This document shows positions 15,515 to 25,031 of a DNA stretch of 64,000 bases, one piece after another. The position numbers and the translations under genes are program-made. Under the pieces are notes generated by a model that ran no database searches, had not been told where the DNA came from, and saw nothing but the letters and a program-made list of their open reading frames with translations. The stretch is taken from assembly GCF_011799805.1 (NCBI RefSeq), contig NZ_WXUB01000001.1:1116001-1180000 (forward strand), given 5' to 3'. This DNA comes from Maribellus sediminis. GTDB lineage: Bacteria; Bacteroidota; Bacteroidia; Bacteroidales; Prolixibacteraceae. The stretch's first letter is position 1; each line of letters begins with the position of its first letter.

Positions 15515-17302
15515 CTATTTTATCCACATCCATTGAAAATTCACACTTTCGTTTTTGGCAGGCTCAATGCTGAGTTCTATATCGTACATACCGGCTTCAG
15601 GAAAATGGATGGTGCCGAGGTTTTTCGATTTGAAATTTTCGATGTGCCAGTTCTCGTTTGGTTCGCCAACTGTTAACCCGGTTTCGCTAATATCACCCGT
15701 TAGTTCAGCTTTAAAAATCCGAACGGTGAATTTCCCTGAATTTGCCTTTCCCTGGAAACTGTAGGAAACATCCACTTTTTTGTCTCCCGGTTCATTGATG
15801 AAAACTTTCCACTTAAAAGTTTGCTCGTTTTCAACTACAACATGTGCCGGTACGGTGCCATAGTTTGAAGCCGGTGTCACCGAAATATTTTTAAGTCTGC
15901 TTATTTGATTGTGAGGTTTCAAAGCGTAACCACCATCGGTGGTCTTGGCGGCAATGTCGTCAACAATAGTGGGACGTTTGCTGTACTCAAGAACTACCAC
16001 CGAAACATACGGATCGGGCTGATCGGACGGAAGGTCAATAGACGTGAATGTGCTGATATGTTCGAATTGCAGCTGCGTTTTTTCTTTGTCGGACAGTAGA
16101 TAAATCTTTTCTGGAATTTCGTTGACTCCGGTAAGAAATAGCTTTTTATTCAGCGGCCAGTTGTATACGTGCAGGTATAATTTAAAGCTGTTTTCGTCCG
16201 GTTTGCAGGTAATCTTTCCCCAGTCGTGCTGGTCGGCGTGCAAATCGAAAGCCTCGCTGCCGTAAACCGATTCGCCGTTTACTTTTAGCCATTCTCCCAT
16301 TTCAAGCAAACGCTGTGAAATTTCGAAAGGTACATCGCCATTGGCTCGCGGTCCGATATTCAGCATGAAGTTTCCGTTGAGGCTGGCATTTCCGATCAAC
16401 GATTTCAACAGGGCAGAAGTCGATTTCCATTGGGTATCCGACGAATGAAAGCCCCATGAATGTGCAACAGTTGCCGGCGATTGCCAAGGGAAATCCTCTT
16501 TTTTGCTACCCAGCTGGTTGTCGCCCAAAGTTTTAAAATCGATATCGGGATCTTCCTCAATTGAAAGTCCGAGACGAGAGTTCACCAAACAGTTGGGTTG
16601 CAGTTCGCGGATCATGTTTTTAAGCTGAAGAAGCTGATCTTTGGAAACAACTGCATCCTTGTGGTTGATCCACATGTCGAACCACATCAGTGCGATTTCG
16701 CCGTAATTGGTAAGCAGCTCGCGAACCTGTGGTATCACCTTTTCCTGCCAGTATTGGTCGTATTCTTCGGGAGTGATGCCATAGATTTCGCGTTCGTGAT
16801 TCCAACCGTACAGATGTTCCCAGTCGACCCAATGTGAATAATACAGCCCCAGTTTCAACCCATGTTTTTTACAGGCTTCGGCCATTTCCTTAATAATGTC
16901 GCGGTCGGTGTAATTTCCAAGGTCGTAATCGCTCACTTTACTGTCCCAAAGTGCAAAACCATCGTGGTGTTTGGCCGTGATGGTCACATATTTCATGCCT
17001 GCTTTTTTAGCCAGAATCACCCATTCCTCAGGATCGATGTCTTCCCAGTTGAAACGATCGAGCAAGCCCACATATTCATCCTTTTCAATTTGATTTCGGT
17101 AGTAGATCCATTCTGCATAATCGTTGTTGTTGCGCAGTTTTTCGCCTTTCCAGTAACCTTCAGCGGCACTGTACAAGCCCCAGTGAATAAACATGCCAAA
17201 GCGCGCATCGGTAAACCATTCCGCACGTTCATTCGTATTTTTTTGAGCAAAAATCTGAACGGAGAGGAACAGTAATAAAAAAGCAGGTATGGATTTCTTC
17301 AT
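15515..17302 (-). CDS. GH29 alpha-L-fucosidase, secreted
   Basis: 595 residues with a signal peptide (MKKSIPAFLLLFLSVQIFAQ). The GH29 barrel follows with ARFGMFIHWGLYS, AKKAGMKYVTITAKHHDGFALWDS, GLKLGLYYSHWVDW and the nucleophile region ALMWFDMW, in which Asp209 is the expected nucleophile. The C-terminal part (about 360-595) contains beta-sandwich modules. The enzyme releases terminal alpha-linked fucose by a retaining mechanism. The acid/base residue varies between GH29 subfamilies and was not assigned. It acts in the periplasm or outside. It lies 9 nt downstream of nspC but is functionally unrelated, so co-transcription would be incidental. Confidence 0.93.
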   Translation of the reverse strand: MKKSIPAFLLLFLSVQIFAQKNTNERAEWFTDARFGMFIHWGLYSAAEGYWKGEKLRNNNDYAEWIYYRNQIEKDEYVGLLDRFNWEDIDPEEWVILAKKAGMKYVTITAKHHDGFALWDSKVSDYDLGNYTDRDIIKEMAEACKKHGLKLGLYYSHWVDWEHLYGWNHEREIYGITPEEYDQYWQEKVIPQVRELLTNYGEIALMWFDMWINHKDAVVSKDQLLQLKNMIRELQPNCLVNSRLGLSIEEDPDIDFKTLGDNQLGSKKEDFPWQSPATVAHSWGFHSSDTQWKSTSALLKSLIGNASLNGNFMLNIGPRANGDVPFEISQRLLEMGEWLKVNGESVYGSEAFDLHADQHDWGKITCKPDENSFKLYLHVYNWPLNKKLFLTGVNEIPEKIYLLSDKEKTQLQFEHISTFTSIDLPSDQPDPYVSVVVLEYSKRPTIVDDIAAKTTDGGYALKPHNQISRLKNISVTPASNYGTVPAHVVVENEQTFKWKVFINEPGDKKVDVSYSFQGKANSGKFTVRIFKAELTGDISETGLTVGEPNENWHIENFKSKNLGTIHFPEAGMYDIELSIEPAKNESVNFQWMWIK

Positions 17303-17311
17303 TTTATTGAA

Positions 17312-18448
17312 TCAGGAAAGTCGGTTTTTGAAATCGTTGTACGAGAATTCCCGCACGATTTTAAGTTGATCATTTTCGGTCCAAATGGCAATAGCCGGAT
17401 GGTTGACCCCGTTGAACATGGTGGTTTTTACCATCGTGTAATGGATCATATCGAGGAAAACGATTTGCTCGCCGATTTGGAGTTCGTGACCAAAATCGTA
17501 AGGTGCCATAAAATCGCCTGCCAGGCAACTACCACCGCCTAAACGATAAAGGTATTTACTTTCGTCGGTTGGTTCGCTTGCTCCAATAATTTTGGGGCGA
17601 TACGGCATTTCCAGTGTGTCGGGCATGTGGGCCGTAAACGAAACATCGAGAATGGCTGTTTTTATACCACGGTGCTCAACAATATCCTGAACAGACGCAA
17701 GCAAAACACCGGTTTCCCATGCAATAGCACTTCCCGGTTCCAGAATGACTTTAATGTTGTATTTCTCCCTGAAGCGTTTCAGTAATTGAATGAGGTGATC
17801 GTGGTCGTAACCTTTGCGGGTCATTAAATGTCCGCCGCCCATGTTTACCCATTTTACCTGACTGAGGTATTTACCAAAGTTCGCCTCAAATTTCTCCAAC
17901 ACCTTTTCAAGGCTGTACGAATCTGATTCGCACAGTACGTGAAAATGGATACCTTCAATTCCTTCCGGAAGTTGATCGGGCATTTCTTCAATTCCAACTC
18001 CAAGTCGCGAACCGGCAGCACTTGGATTGTACAGGTCGGTTTCTACATCCGAGAATTCTGGATTAACGCGTATGCCACATGAAATGTGATGATCAGCCGA
18101 TTTTGTTCGTTCGTAAGATTTATTGAACTGATTAAACGAATTGAATACGATGTGGCTGCTGTATTCCATCAGTTCGTCGAATTCATTTTCGAGATAAACC
18201 GGTGAATAGGTGTGCGCCCGTGTTTGCATTTCCTCGTAACAAAGCCGGGCTTCATTAAGCGAACTGGCGGTTGCACCTTTCAGGTACTCGCGCACCAGCG
18301 GAAATGCGCTCCACATGGCAAAACCTTTAAAAGCCAGGATGATCTCGATGTCGGCATCCTTCTGAACACGGTTGATCAATTCCAGGTTCTTTCGAAGCAG
18401 CTTTTCATCCAGAACAAAAGCCGGAGACGGAATTTCTTTATAGTTCAA
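17312..18448 (-). CDS. nspC: Carboxynorspermidine/carboxyspermidine decarboxylase
   Basis: 378 residues, alanine-racemase-fold PLP decarboxylase. The PLP lysine is expected at Lys41 (IILAFKGFAMWS). Other family marks are HFHVLCESDSYSLE, WVNMGGGHLMTRKGYD, EPGSAIAWETG and the catalytic-cysteine segment GGSCLAGDFMAPYDFG. It decarboxylates carboxyspermidine (or carboxynorspermidine) to spermidine (or norspermidine), the last step of the S-adenosylmethionine-independent polyamine pathway. It sits downstream of the matching dehydrogenase at 18527-19720, separated by 78 nt that contain a GAGGGCA direct repeat. In Bacteroidota the physiological product is expected to be spermidine. Confidence 0.95.
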   Translation of the reverse strand: MNYKEIPSPAFVLDEKLLRKNLELINRVQKDADIEIILAFKGFAMWSAFPLVREYLKGATASSLNEARLCYEEMQTRAHTYSPVYLENEFDELMEYSSHIVFNSFNQFNKSYERTKSADHHISCGIRVNPEFSDVETDLYNPSAAGSRLGVGIEEMPDQLPEGIEGIHFHVLCESDSYSLEKVLEKFEANFGKYLSQVKWVNMGGGHLMTRKGYDHDHLIQLLKRFREKYNIKVILEPGSAIAWETGVLLASVQDIVEHRGIKTAILDVSFTAHMPDTLEMPYRPKIIGASEPTDESKYLYRLGGGSCLAGDFMAPYDFGHELQIGEQIVFLDMIHYTMVKTTMFNGVNHPAIAIWTENDQLKIVREFSYNDFKNRLS

Positions 18449-18526
18449 TGCTAATAATTTGGGCAGAGGGCACGGAGCAGAGGGCAGAGTGTTTCACTTC
18501 GCCCTTTGCTCGCTGCACTTTGCAAT

Positions 18527-19720
18527 TTATACTTCTAAGTCGCCGTTAATTTCTTCCTGCCATGGCAAACCAAATTCGCCAATGCGTTCCATAAACGGAT
18601 CGGGATCAAATTCTTCAACGTTGAAAACGCCTTCGCCTTTCCATTTTCCGGTAAGTACCATCATGGCGCCCAACATAGCCGGTACGCCGGTAGTGTAGGA
18701 AACACCCTGAGTTCCGGTTTCTTCGTAAGCTTGCTGGTGCCGACAGTTGTTCCAAACGTAGTAAGTTTTTTCTTGTCCGTCTTTTATTCCTTTAATTCTG
18801 CACCCAATCGATGTTTCACCGGTATAGTTTTCGCCAAGGTCGCCAGGATTTGGCAAAACAGCTTTAAGGAATTCGAGCGGTATAACATCTACTCCTTTGT
18901 ATTTTACAGGATCGATGCGGCTCATACCAATATTTTGAATCACACGCAGGTGAGTCAGGTATTCATCACCAAAAGTCATCCAGAAACGTGCACGTTTCAG
19001 GCTTGGATAGTTTTTGGTAAGCGACTCCAGCTCTTCGTGGTACAATACATACGAATTACGCGGGCCAATATTTGGGTAAGTCAAGGCCTGTTTTATTTCA
19101 AAGGGTTTTGTTTCCACCCACTGGCCATTTTCCCAGTAACGTCCGTTTTGTGTGATTTCGCGAATATTAATTTCAGGGTTGAAATTGGTGGCAAATGCTT
19201 TTCCATGATCGCCGCCGTTACAGTCAACAATATCGAGGTAATGCATTTCATCGAAATGATGTTTGGCTGCATAAGCCGTGTAAATGCTGGTTACACCCGG
19301 ATCGAAACCACAGCCCAGAACTGCCATAATTCCTTTTTCCTTGAAGCGGTCGTGGTAAGCCCATTGCCAGCTGTATTCGAATTTAGCTTCGTCTTTGGGT
19401 TCGTAATTGGCAGTATCGAGGTAATTCACACCGGTTTCCAAACAGGCATCCATAATAGGCAGATCCTGGTATGGAAGTGCAACATTGATTACCAGTTCGG
19501 GTTGAAACGATTTAATCAGTGCTACCGTCTCAGCAACATTATCGGCGTCGAGTTGAGCGGTTTGTATGCGGCCCTTTCCAACCTCTTTTGCAATTACATC
19601 GCACTTGGCTTTGGTACGGCTGGCCAGCAGAATTTCAGAAAAAACATCCGGATTGTCGGCACATTTGCTGGCAACAACACGTCCAACACCTCCGGCTCCG
19701 ATTATTAAAACTTTACTCAT
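18527..19720 (-). CDS. Carboxynorspermidine/carboxyspermidine dehydrogenase (saccharopine dehydrogenase family)
   Basis: 397 residues. The N-terminal Rossmann motif (IIGAGGVGRVVASKCADN) and the segment CGFDPGVTSIYTAYAAKHHFDE are typical of the carboxynorspermidine dehydrogenase branch of the saccharopine dehydrogenase superfamily. It makes carboxyspermidine from putrescine and aspartate semialdehyde with NAD(P)H by reductive condensation. Its neighbour nspC completes the pathway, and the divergently transcribed arginine decarboxylase at 20042 supplies the agmatine/putrescine branch. It is cytoplasmic. A promoter-like TTG-N22-TAAGTTTG lies just upstream. It should not be mistaken for the lysine-related saccharopine dehydrogenases at 26773 and 35888. 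Confidence 0.93.
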   Translation of the reverse strand: MSKVLIIGAGGVGRVVASKCADNPDVFSEILLASRTKAKCDVIAKEVGKGRIQTAQLDADNVAETVALIKSFQPELVINVALPYQDLPIMDACLETGVNYLDTANYEPKDEAKFEYSWQWAYHDRFKEKGIMAVLGCGFDPGVTSIYTAYAAKHHFDEMHYLDIVDCNGGDHGKAFATNFNPEINIREITQNGRYWENGQWVETKPFEIKQALTYPNIGPRNSYVLYHEELESLTKNYPSLKRARFWMTFGDEYLTHLRVIQNIGMSRIDPVKYKGVDVIPLEFLKAVLPNPGDLGENYTGETSIGCRIKGIKDGQEKTYYVWNNCRHQQAYEETGTQGVSYTTGVPAMLGAMMVLTGKWKGEGVFNVEEFDPDPFMERIGEFGLPWQEEINGDLEV

Positions 19721-19745
19721 TTTATCTACTCATTTAAATATTATT

Positions 19746-19778
19746 CAAACTTAAAAATCTTTCAAGGATTACATGCAA
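19746..19778 (-). promoter_or_regulatory. Candidate promoter of the polyamine operon
   Basis: On the minus strand TTG (19776-19778), 22 nt and TAAGTTTG (19746-19753) match the Bacteroidota pattern, with about 20 nt of leader before the ATG at 19720. The remainder of the 321-nt divergent gap up to 20041 is AT-rich; I see no clear promoter for the arginine decarboxylase, no RNA and no small gene in it. Confidence 0.45.
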
Positions 19779-20041
19779 TAATATGTACATCTCATGAATA
19801 AAAATAAGAAATTATCGTATTTTTTGCTGACTGTATGACCCGAAAAAAGCGGATAATGGATTGAAATAGCTTAATTTAGCATTTAATAATAAAGTGACTT
19901 CTGTAACTTGCTTTATTTGAGCATGTCAGATAAAACTTGCTTTCGTTTTAATTTTTAAGAAATGCGCCGAACATTTTGAGAAAATTTGATTTTATTTGCG
20001 ATGGAAAATAATCAGCGAACAACATTACATTTATGGTTTAG

Positions 20042-21457
20042 ATGAAAAACAGTTATTTTGATTTGATTGAGCAGAGCTACTACTTTCCGCAGGAAGGCTT
20101 TGATTTGAGAGACAACTACCTGACGTTTCACGGTATTTCACTCATGTACCTGATAAAGAAGTACGGAACTCCGTTCAGGTTTATATACCTTCCGAAGATT
20201 GGCGATCAGATCAAAAAATCGAGAAACCTGTTTAACAAGGCCATAAAAAAGAGCAACTACGAGGGTAAATACTACTATTGTTACTGCACCAAGTGTAACC
20301 ACTTTTCGCATGTAATTAACGAGGCGCTAAAACACAATGTGAACCTCGAAACTTCTTCGTCGTACGATATCGATCTCATTCTGCATTTATACAAGGATAA
20401 AAAGCTGGATAAAAACCGGATCATCGTTCACAACGGTTATAAAACGGAAGAGTACCTGAGCAAGATCATTTCGATGCAGCGTTTGGGTTTCAAGAATAAT
20501 ATTATTGTTCTTGACAGTATGAACGAACTGGATCGTTTGGAGAAACTGGCGAACGGCGATAAGCTGAAGCTGGGTATCCGGATGGCGATTAATGAAGAAT
20601 CGCAGTCGGCTTATTATACTTCCCGACTGGGAATCCGACACACGCAAATCCTTGATTTTTACGAGAAGAAAATAAAAGGGAAGAAAAACCTGGAGCTGAA
20701 AATGCTGCATTTCTTTGTCGATTCAGGAATTAAGGACAGTTTGTACTACTGGGGCGAGTTTCAGAAAGCAATCAAACTGTATATCGACCTGAAAAAGCAA
20801 TGTACATCGCTCGATGCTTTTAACCTTGGCGGAGGGTTCCCGATTCGTAACCACCTGGGTTTTGAGTACGATTACGAGTACATGATCAAAGAGATCGTTT
20901 CGAACATAAAAACAGCTTGTGCAGCCGAAAACCTGCCCGATCCTGATATTTTTACCGAATTTGGCAAATACACGGTGGGCGAAAGCGGTGCCATCATTTT
21001 TGAGGTGCTGGAGCAAAAGCAGCAGAATGATACTGAAAGCTGGTACATTATTAATAACAGTTTGATGAATACGATCCCGGATTCGTGGTCGATATTCGAG
21101 AAATTTATTCTTCTGCCAATCAACAAATGGAACAACGAGTACCGGCGTGCGAACATTGGCGGTATCAGTTGCGATCATTCGGATTATTACAACTCGGAAG
21201 ACTTTAACCAGGAAGTGCTGTTGCCATCGTATTCCGATGACGACAAGGAACCGCTTTACCTTGGATTTTTTCATACCGGTGCTTATCAGGATGCAATAAG
21301 CGGTTACGGCGGAATTAAGCACTGCCTGATCCCGTCGCCAAAACATGTAATTATCGATCGCGACGAAAAAGGAAACTTTATCGATTACGTGTACCGTAAC
21401 GAGCAGTCGGCCGACGATATGTTCAAAATTCTGGGTTATAATAAAGAGGAAGAGTAA
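20042..21457 (+). CDS. Arginine decarboxylase (alanine-racemase-fold PLP enzyme)
   Basis: 471 residues. The overall match is to the short Bacteroidota arginine decarboxylases: YFPQEGFDLRDNYLTFHG, KYGTPFRFIYLPKIGDQIKKS, YYYCYCTKCNHFSHVINEALKHNVNLETSSSYDIDL (as a region, about 78-115) and FNLGGGFPIRNHLGF. The PLP lysine is probably that of CYCTKCNHF (about residue 83). A C-terminal Asp-rich active-site loop (ISCDHSDYY) and LGFFHTGAYQDAISGYGG are also present. It converts arginine to agmatine, which yields putrescine via agmatine deiminase and N-carbamoylputrescine amidase; these two are not in the window. It is divergent from the carboxyspermidine operon, so the intergenic region may coordinate both. 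Confidence 0.88.
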   Translation: MKNSYFDLIEQSYYFPQEGFDLRDNYLTFHGISLMYLIKKYGTPFRFIYLPKIGDQIKKSRNLFNKAIKKSNYEGKYYYCYCTKCNHFSHVINEALKHNVNLETSSSYDIDLILHLYKDKKLDKNRIIVHNGYKTEEYLSKIISMQRLGFKNNIIVLDSMNELDRLEKLANGDKLKLGIRMAINEESQSAYYTSRLGIRHTQILDFYEKKIKGKKNLELKMLHFFVDSGIKDSLYYWGEFQKAIKLYIDLKKQCTSLDAFNLGGGFPIRNHLGFEYDYEYMIKEIVSNIKTACAAENLPDPDIFTEFGKYTVGESGAIIFEVLEQKQQNDTESWYIINNSLMNTIPDSWSIFEKFILLPINKWNNEYRRANIGGISCDHSDYYNSEDFNQEVLLPSYSDDDKEPLYLGFFHTGAYQDAISGYGGIKHCLIPSPKHVIIDRDEKGNFIDYVYRNEQSADDMFKILGYNKEEE

Positions 21458-21579
21458 ATCGCGGGTTTAGACCCACTTCTTTTTTTGGCTATCCCCGGGT
21501 TTAATTTCGATCAATAAGATTCAAACTTTTCTGTGAGAATCGTGTTTTTCTTTAGCAACTGACTTTTAAAAAAGAAAAC

Positions 21580-22143
21580 ATGTCGATTTCAGAAATAATC
21601 AAAAACAGGAGAGCAACGCCTCCGCGCTTTTTAACCGGGAAAGGAATTGCGCGCGAGACCATAGAAACACTTCTCGAGAATGCGTCGTGGGCGCCAAATC
21701 ATAAAAAAACAGAACCCTGGCGTTTTCAGGTATTCACCGGCGATGCCAAACAAGAACTGGCGCAAAAGTGTGAGACCATACTTCGTGAGAAACAGGCTGA
21801 AGGTTATGAAATAGCCAGCGAAAAGATTGAGAAATTTACAGCCAACCTAAAGGGCGTTCCTGTGGCCATTGTTACTATTTTGCAGGTTGATTCTGCGCAT
21901 CGTTTGCCCGAGTGGGAAGAGCTGGCTGCCGTTTCAATGGCGGTTCAGAACATGTGGCTGACGGCCACCGAAATGGGACTGGGAGCCTTTTGGGCAACAC
22001 CCGGCTTTATGAATTTATTTGATGAAATTCTTGGTATCGGTGAAGGACAAAAAGCGTTGGGATTCTTCTATGTTGGCGAAGTGCTGATGGATTATCCATC
22101 GCCGGGAAGAGGCGATCAGGCACAAAAAATACTTTGGAAATAG
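21580..22143 (+). CDS. Nitroreductase-family flavoprotein (YdjA-like)
   Basis: 187 residues, typical of the short YdjA-like group. FMN-binding Arg pair is at the start (IKNRRATPPRF), with ASWAPNHKKTEPWRF (about 36-50), AAVSMAVQNMWLTATEMGLGAFWATP (about 128-153) and FFYVGEVLMDYPSPGR near the end. Such enzymes are NAD(P)H-dependent FMN oxidoreductases acting on nitro-compounds or quinone-like substrates; the natural substrate is unknown. It stands alone, 122 nt after the arginine decarboxylase. Confidence 0.9.
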   Translation: MSISEIIKNRRATPPRFLTGKGIARETIETLLENASWAPNHKKTEPWRFQVFTGDAKQELAQKCETILREKQAEGYEIASEKIEKFTANLKGVPVAIVTILQVDSAHRLPEWEELAAVSMAVQNMWLTATEMGLGAFWATPGFMNLFDEILGIGEGQKALGFFYVGEVLMDYPSPGRGDQAQKILWK

Positions 22144-22249
22144 TCTGGAAAGAATTTTAAGTACCCTTAACTTATAAGTGGTGGTTAAAGGCTTGTACTA
22201 TTTTGTTAACTTTCGGGAAATTGTGTAAGAAAAATGTCAAATCTGAACA

Positions 22250-23443
22250 ATGAAAAAACTGGTTGCATACTTTGTTTTTCTGATTATAACCCATTTCTCA
22301 TTTGCCCAAAGTTTAAGTTCGGTAAATTATCATACACATCGTGAGGCGCTGCGAAATTCATTTCTAAAGTTTCAAAACGAAAAGAAGGGAAGAGTTGCCT
22401 TTCTTGGCGGCTCTATTACCTACAATCAGGGATGGCGAGATTCAGTTTGTAACTACCTGCAACAGAAATTCCCTGAAACGGAGTTCGATTTTATTGCTGC
22501 TGGAATCCCATCGATGGGATCTACGCCAGGGGCATTTCGTTTCAGGCGCGATATTGCAAACAATGGTTTGGTGGATTTGCTTTTTGAGGAAGCCGCGGTA
22601 AACGACAATTTAAATGAAAGAACTCCCGAAGAAATTATTCGGGGAATGGAAGGCATTGTACGCCACGCAAAAAGGACTAATCCTAAATGTGATGTAGTAA
22701 TTCTGCATTTTGTCGATCCTGATAAAATGATGGATTACCGTTCTGGAAAGGTTCCTGAAGCGATTCAATTGCACGAAAAGGTTGCAACGCACTATAATGT
22801 TTCAACGATAAACCTGGCAAAAGAAGTTACAGAACGGATTGATGCAGGTGAATTTGATTGGGAAAATGATTTTAAGGATCTCCATCCTTCTCCTTTCGGA
22901 CAGGGAATTTATGCACGTTCAATTATCCGTTTTTTAGAAGATGAATTCAGTCAGAATTTTACCGAGGACGATGGTGCTGAATTCCAGTTTCCTGAGCCAT
23001 TGGATCCATTCTGTTTTGATAATGGTAAACTTGTGCCTCCCAATCCTCCGAAACCTGCAAAAGGCTGGATAATGGATGAAAACTGGAATCCGGGGAACGG
23101 AAATGCCACAAGATGGAATTATGTGGATGTACCCATGTTGGTTGGCGAATTTCCATCTAAAATTATAAAATTTGAATTTAGAGGAAATGCAGTTGGAATT
23201 GCTGTCGCTGCCGGACCTGATGCCGGGATTATTGAATATAGTGTGGACAATCAGCCCTGGAAAAAGCAGGATTTATATACCAAATGGAGCAAAAATCTGT
23301 ACTTACCCTGGTATTATACCTTAGAGAGTGGTTTGAAAAACCGGAAACATATGCTTCAGATTCGCATGGCCCCTGAAAGAAATCCCGAAAGCTCTGGGAA
23401 TAAATGTGTACTAAGGTATTTCTATTTTAACGAGAAATACTGA
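22250..23443 (+). CDS. Secreted SGNH/GDSL hydrolase with C-terminal accessory domain
   Basis: 397 residues with a signal peptide ending near FAQSLS. The SGNH fold begins at VAFLGGSITYNQGW, where the nucleophile Ser lies in GGSIT, followed by AAGIPSMGSTPGAFRF, a FEEAAVND segment giving the Asn block, and DLHPSPFGQ giving the catalytic Asp/His pair (about residue 210). Residues about 265-397 form a beta-sandwich like those seen in carbohydrate or pectin esterases. It probably deacetylates or hydrolyses esters on polysaccharides in the periplasm. It is monocistronic and its specific substrate is unknown. Confidence 0.85.
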   Translation: MKKLVAYFVFLIITHFSFAQSLSSVNYHTHREALRNSFLKFQNEKKGRVAFLGGSITYNQGWRDSVCNYLQQKFPETEFDFIAAGIPSMGSTPGAFRFRRDIANNGLVDLLFEEAAVNDNLNERTPEEIIRGMEGIVRHAKRTNPKCDVVILHFVDPDKMMDYRSGKVPEAIQLHEKVATHYNVSTINLAKEVTERIDAGEFDWENDFKDLHPSPFGQGIYARSIIRFLEDEFSQNFTEDDGAEFQFPEPLDPFCFDNGKLVPPNPPKPAKGWIMDENWNPGNGNATRWNYVDVPMLVGEFPSKIIKFEFRGNAVGIAVAAGPDAGIIEYSVDNQPWKKQDLYTKWSKNLYLPWYYTLESGLKNRKHMLQIRMAPERNPESSGNKCVLRYFYFNEKY

Positions 23444-23508
23444 AGTTAATCCAGTTTCGTATTGCCTTTCAGCTCTATATCCTATTTACGAATACTTCGG
23501 ATTAGAAA

Positions 23509-24969
23509 CTATTTGATATTCTCCAGAACATCCACCAAATGCTTCCAGAATTTTTCGGTGGCTCCAATATCAAGTCGTTCGTCGGGCGAGTGTGCTCCAC
23601 GAATGGTGGGGCCAAACGAAACCATATCGAGATGCGGGTATTTTTCAAGGAAAAGGCCACATTCCAAACCGGCATGGATGGAGCGAACGACCGGCTCGTC
23701 GCCAAATAATTTTTTATAGGAATCTACCGTGGTTTTTAACACTGCTGAATTCGGATTAGGCGCCCAGCCCGGGTAGCCATCGGAATGTACAACCTTTGCT
23801 GCGGCCAGTTTAAAAACTGCTTCCACGCTGTTGGCTGCAAAATGTTTACGGCTTTCCAGTTCGCTTCGCTGGCTGGTGGTTACCAGAATTTTGTGAGCAC
23901 TAATTATTTTCACAGAAGCCAGGTTGGTCGATGTTTCCACCATACCTTCCATCCGGGTGCTCATTTCCAGAACTCCGTGCGGACAGGCGTAAATTGCATT
24001 CAGTAGTTTTGTTTGTGTGTCGCTGTCGATTACAGTTTTCGGCAGATCAGTTTCTTCGCAAACAAGTTGAAGTTTCGTTTCCGAAAATTCAAATTCCGTT
24101 TTTATTTCAGCTGCCAGTTTTTCAAATGCATTGATTACTTCTTTCTTCGATTCTGTTGGAACGGTTACTATGCCAAACGCCTCCCGGGCAATGGCATTTC
24201 GCAGGTTGCCTCCGTTAAAATCTGCCAGTTGTGCATTAAAATCGTTACTGAATTTCCAGAGAAAACGGTTTAGAATTTTGTTGGCATTACCACGGTTTTT
24301 GTTGATGTCGTCGCCTGAATGTCCGCCTAAAAGCCCGGATACTGTAATTTTTAAAGCAACGGAATTTTCAGGAACATCTTCAGTATGATAATCGAACCAG
24401 GCGAGTGTATCAATCCCGCCGGCACAACCGATAAAAATCTCTCCTTCGTCTTCCGAATCGAGGTTGAGCAAAATATCGCCACTCAGCGTACCTTTTTCTA
24501 ACGCAAAAGCTCCTGTTAATCCTGTTTCTTCATCCACCGTGATCAGGCATTCCAGCGGACCGTGTTTTATTTCAGTAGAAGTGAGTACCGCCAGTTGAGC
24601 AGCAATTCCAATTCCGCAGTCGGCACCCAAGGTTGTGCCGTTGGCTTTTACCCAGCCATCCACAATCACCGGTTCAATCGGATCTTTATCAAAATCGAAA
24701 ACCTTGTCTGAATTCTTTTCGCAAACCATGTCCATGTGTGTTTGCAGGATCACGGTAGGCGCATCTTCCATTCCGGAAGTTGCCGGTTTCAGAATCACTA
24801 CGTTGCCGGCTTTATCGGTCTTGTTTTGCAGTCCATTTTTGTCAGCAAAATCAAGTAGAAATTTTCGGATCTGTTCTTCCTTTTTTGATGGACGTGGAAC
24901 CTGGCAAATGTCTTCGAAATAGTTAAAAAGCGGCTGGGGTTGAAGTGCGGATAAAGTTCTTGTTTTCAT
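23509..24969 (-). CDS. pepD: Aminoacyl-histidine dipeptidase (peptidase D, M20)
   Basis: 486 residues, the usual length for PepD. Dizinc M20 motifs are present: LQTHMDMVCEKN with a metal His, GADCGIGIA with the bridging Asp, TVDEETGLTGAF with the general-base Glu pair, LNLDSEDEGEIFIGCAGG, GLLGGHSGDDINKNRGNA, and SIHAGLECGLF near the C-terminus for the last metal ligand. It hydrolyses Xaa-His and other dipeptides in the cytoplasm. It is transcribed alone on the minus strand, convergent with the SGNH hydrolase. Confidence 0.95.
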   Translation of the reverse strand: MKTRTLSALQPQPLFNYFEDICQVPRPSKKEEQIRKFLLDFADKNGLQNKTDKAGNVVILKPATSGMEDAPTVILQTHMDMVCEKNSDKVFDFDKDPIEPVIVDGWVKANGTTLGADCGIGIAAQLAVLTSTEIKHGPLECLITVDEETGLTGAFALEKGTLSGDILLNLDSEDEGEIFIGCAGGIDTLAWFDYHTEDVPENSVALKITVSGLLGGHSGDDINKNRGNANKILNRFLWKFSNDFNAQLADFNGGNLRNAIAREAFGIVTVPTESKKEVINAFEKLAAEIKTEFEFSETKLQLVCEETDLPKTVIDSDTQTKLLNAIYACPHGVLEMSTRMEGMVETSTNLASVKIISAHKILVTTSQRSELESRKHFAANSVEAVFKLAAAKVVHSDGYPGWAPNPNSAVLKTTVDSYKKLFGDEPVVRSIHAGLECGLFLEKYPHLDMVSFGPTIRGAHSPDERLDIGATEKFWKHLVDVLENIK

Positions 24970-25031
24970 ACCTGCGAAGATGTTAAAAAGCTTTAGGGCC
25001 TGAAACGATTATTGTCAGTTTTCGTTCGGAT

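Noticed and set aside
18731-19708. 325-residue plus-strand ORF antisense to the carboxyspermidine dehydrogenase
   Set aside because: Antisense shadow of a well-recognised gene; Phe/Val-rich composition typical of reverse-strand frames.
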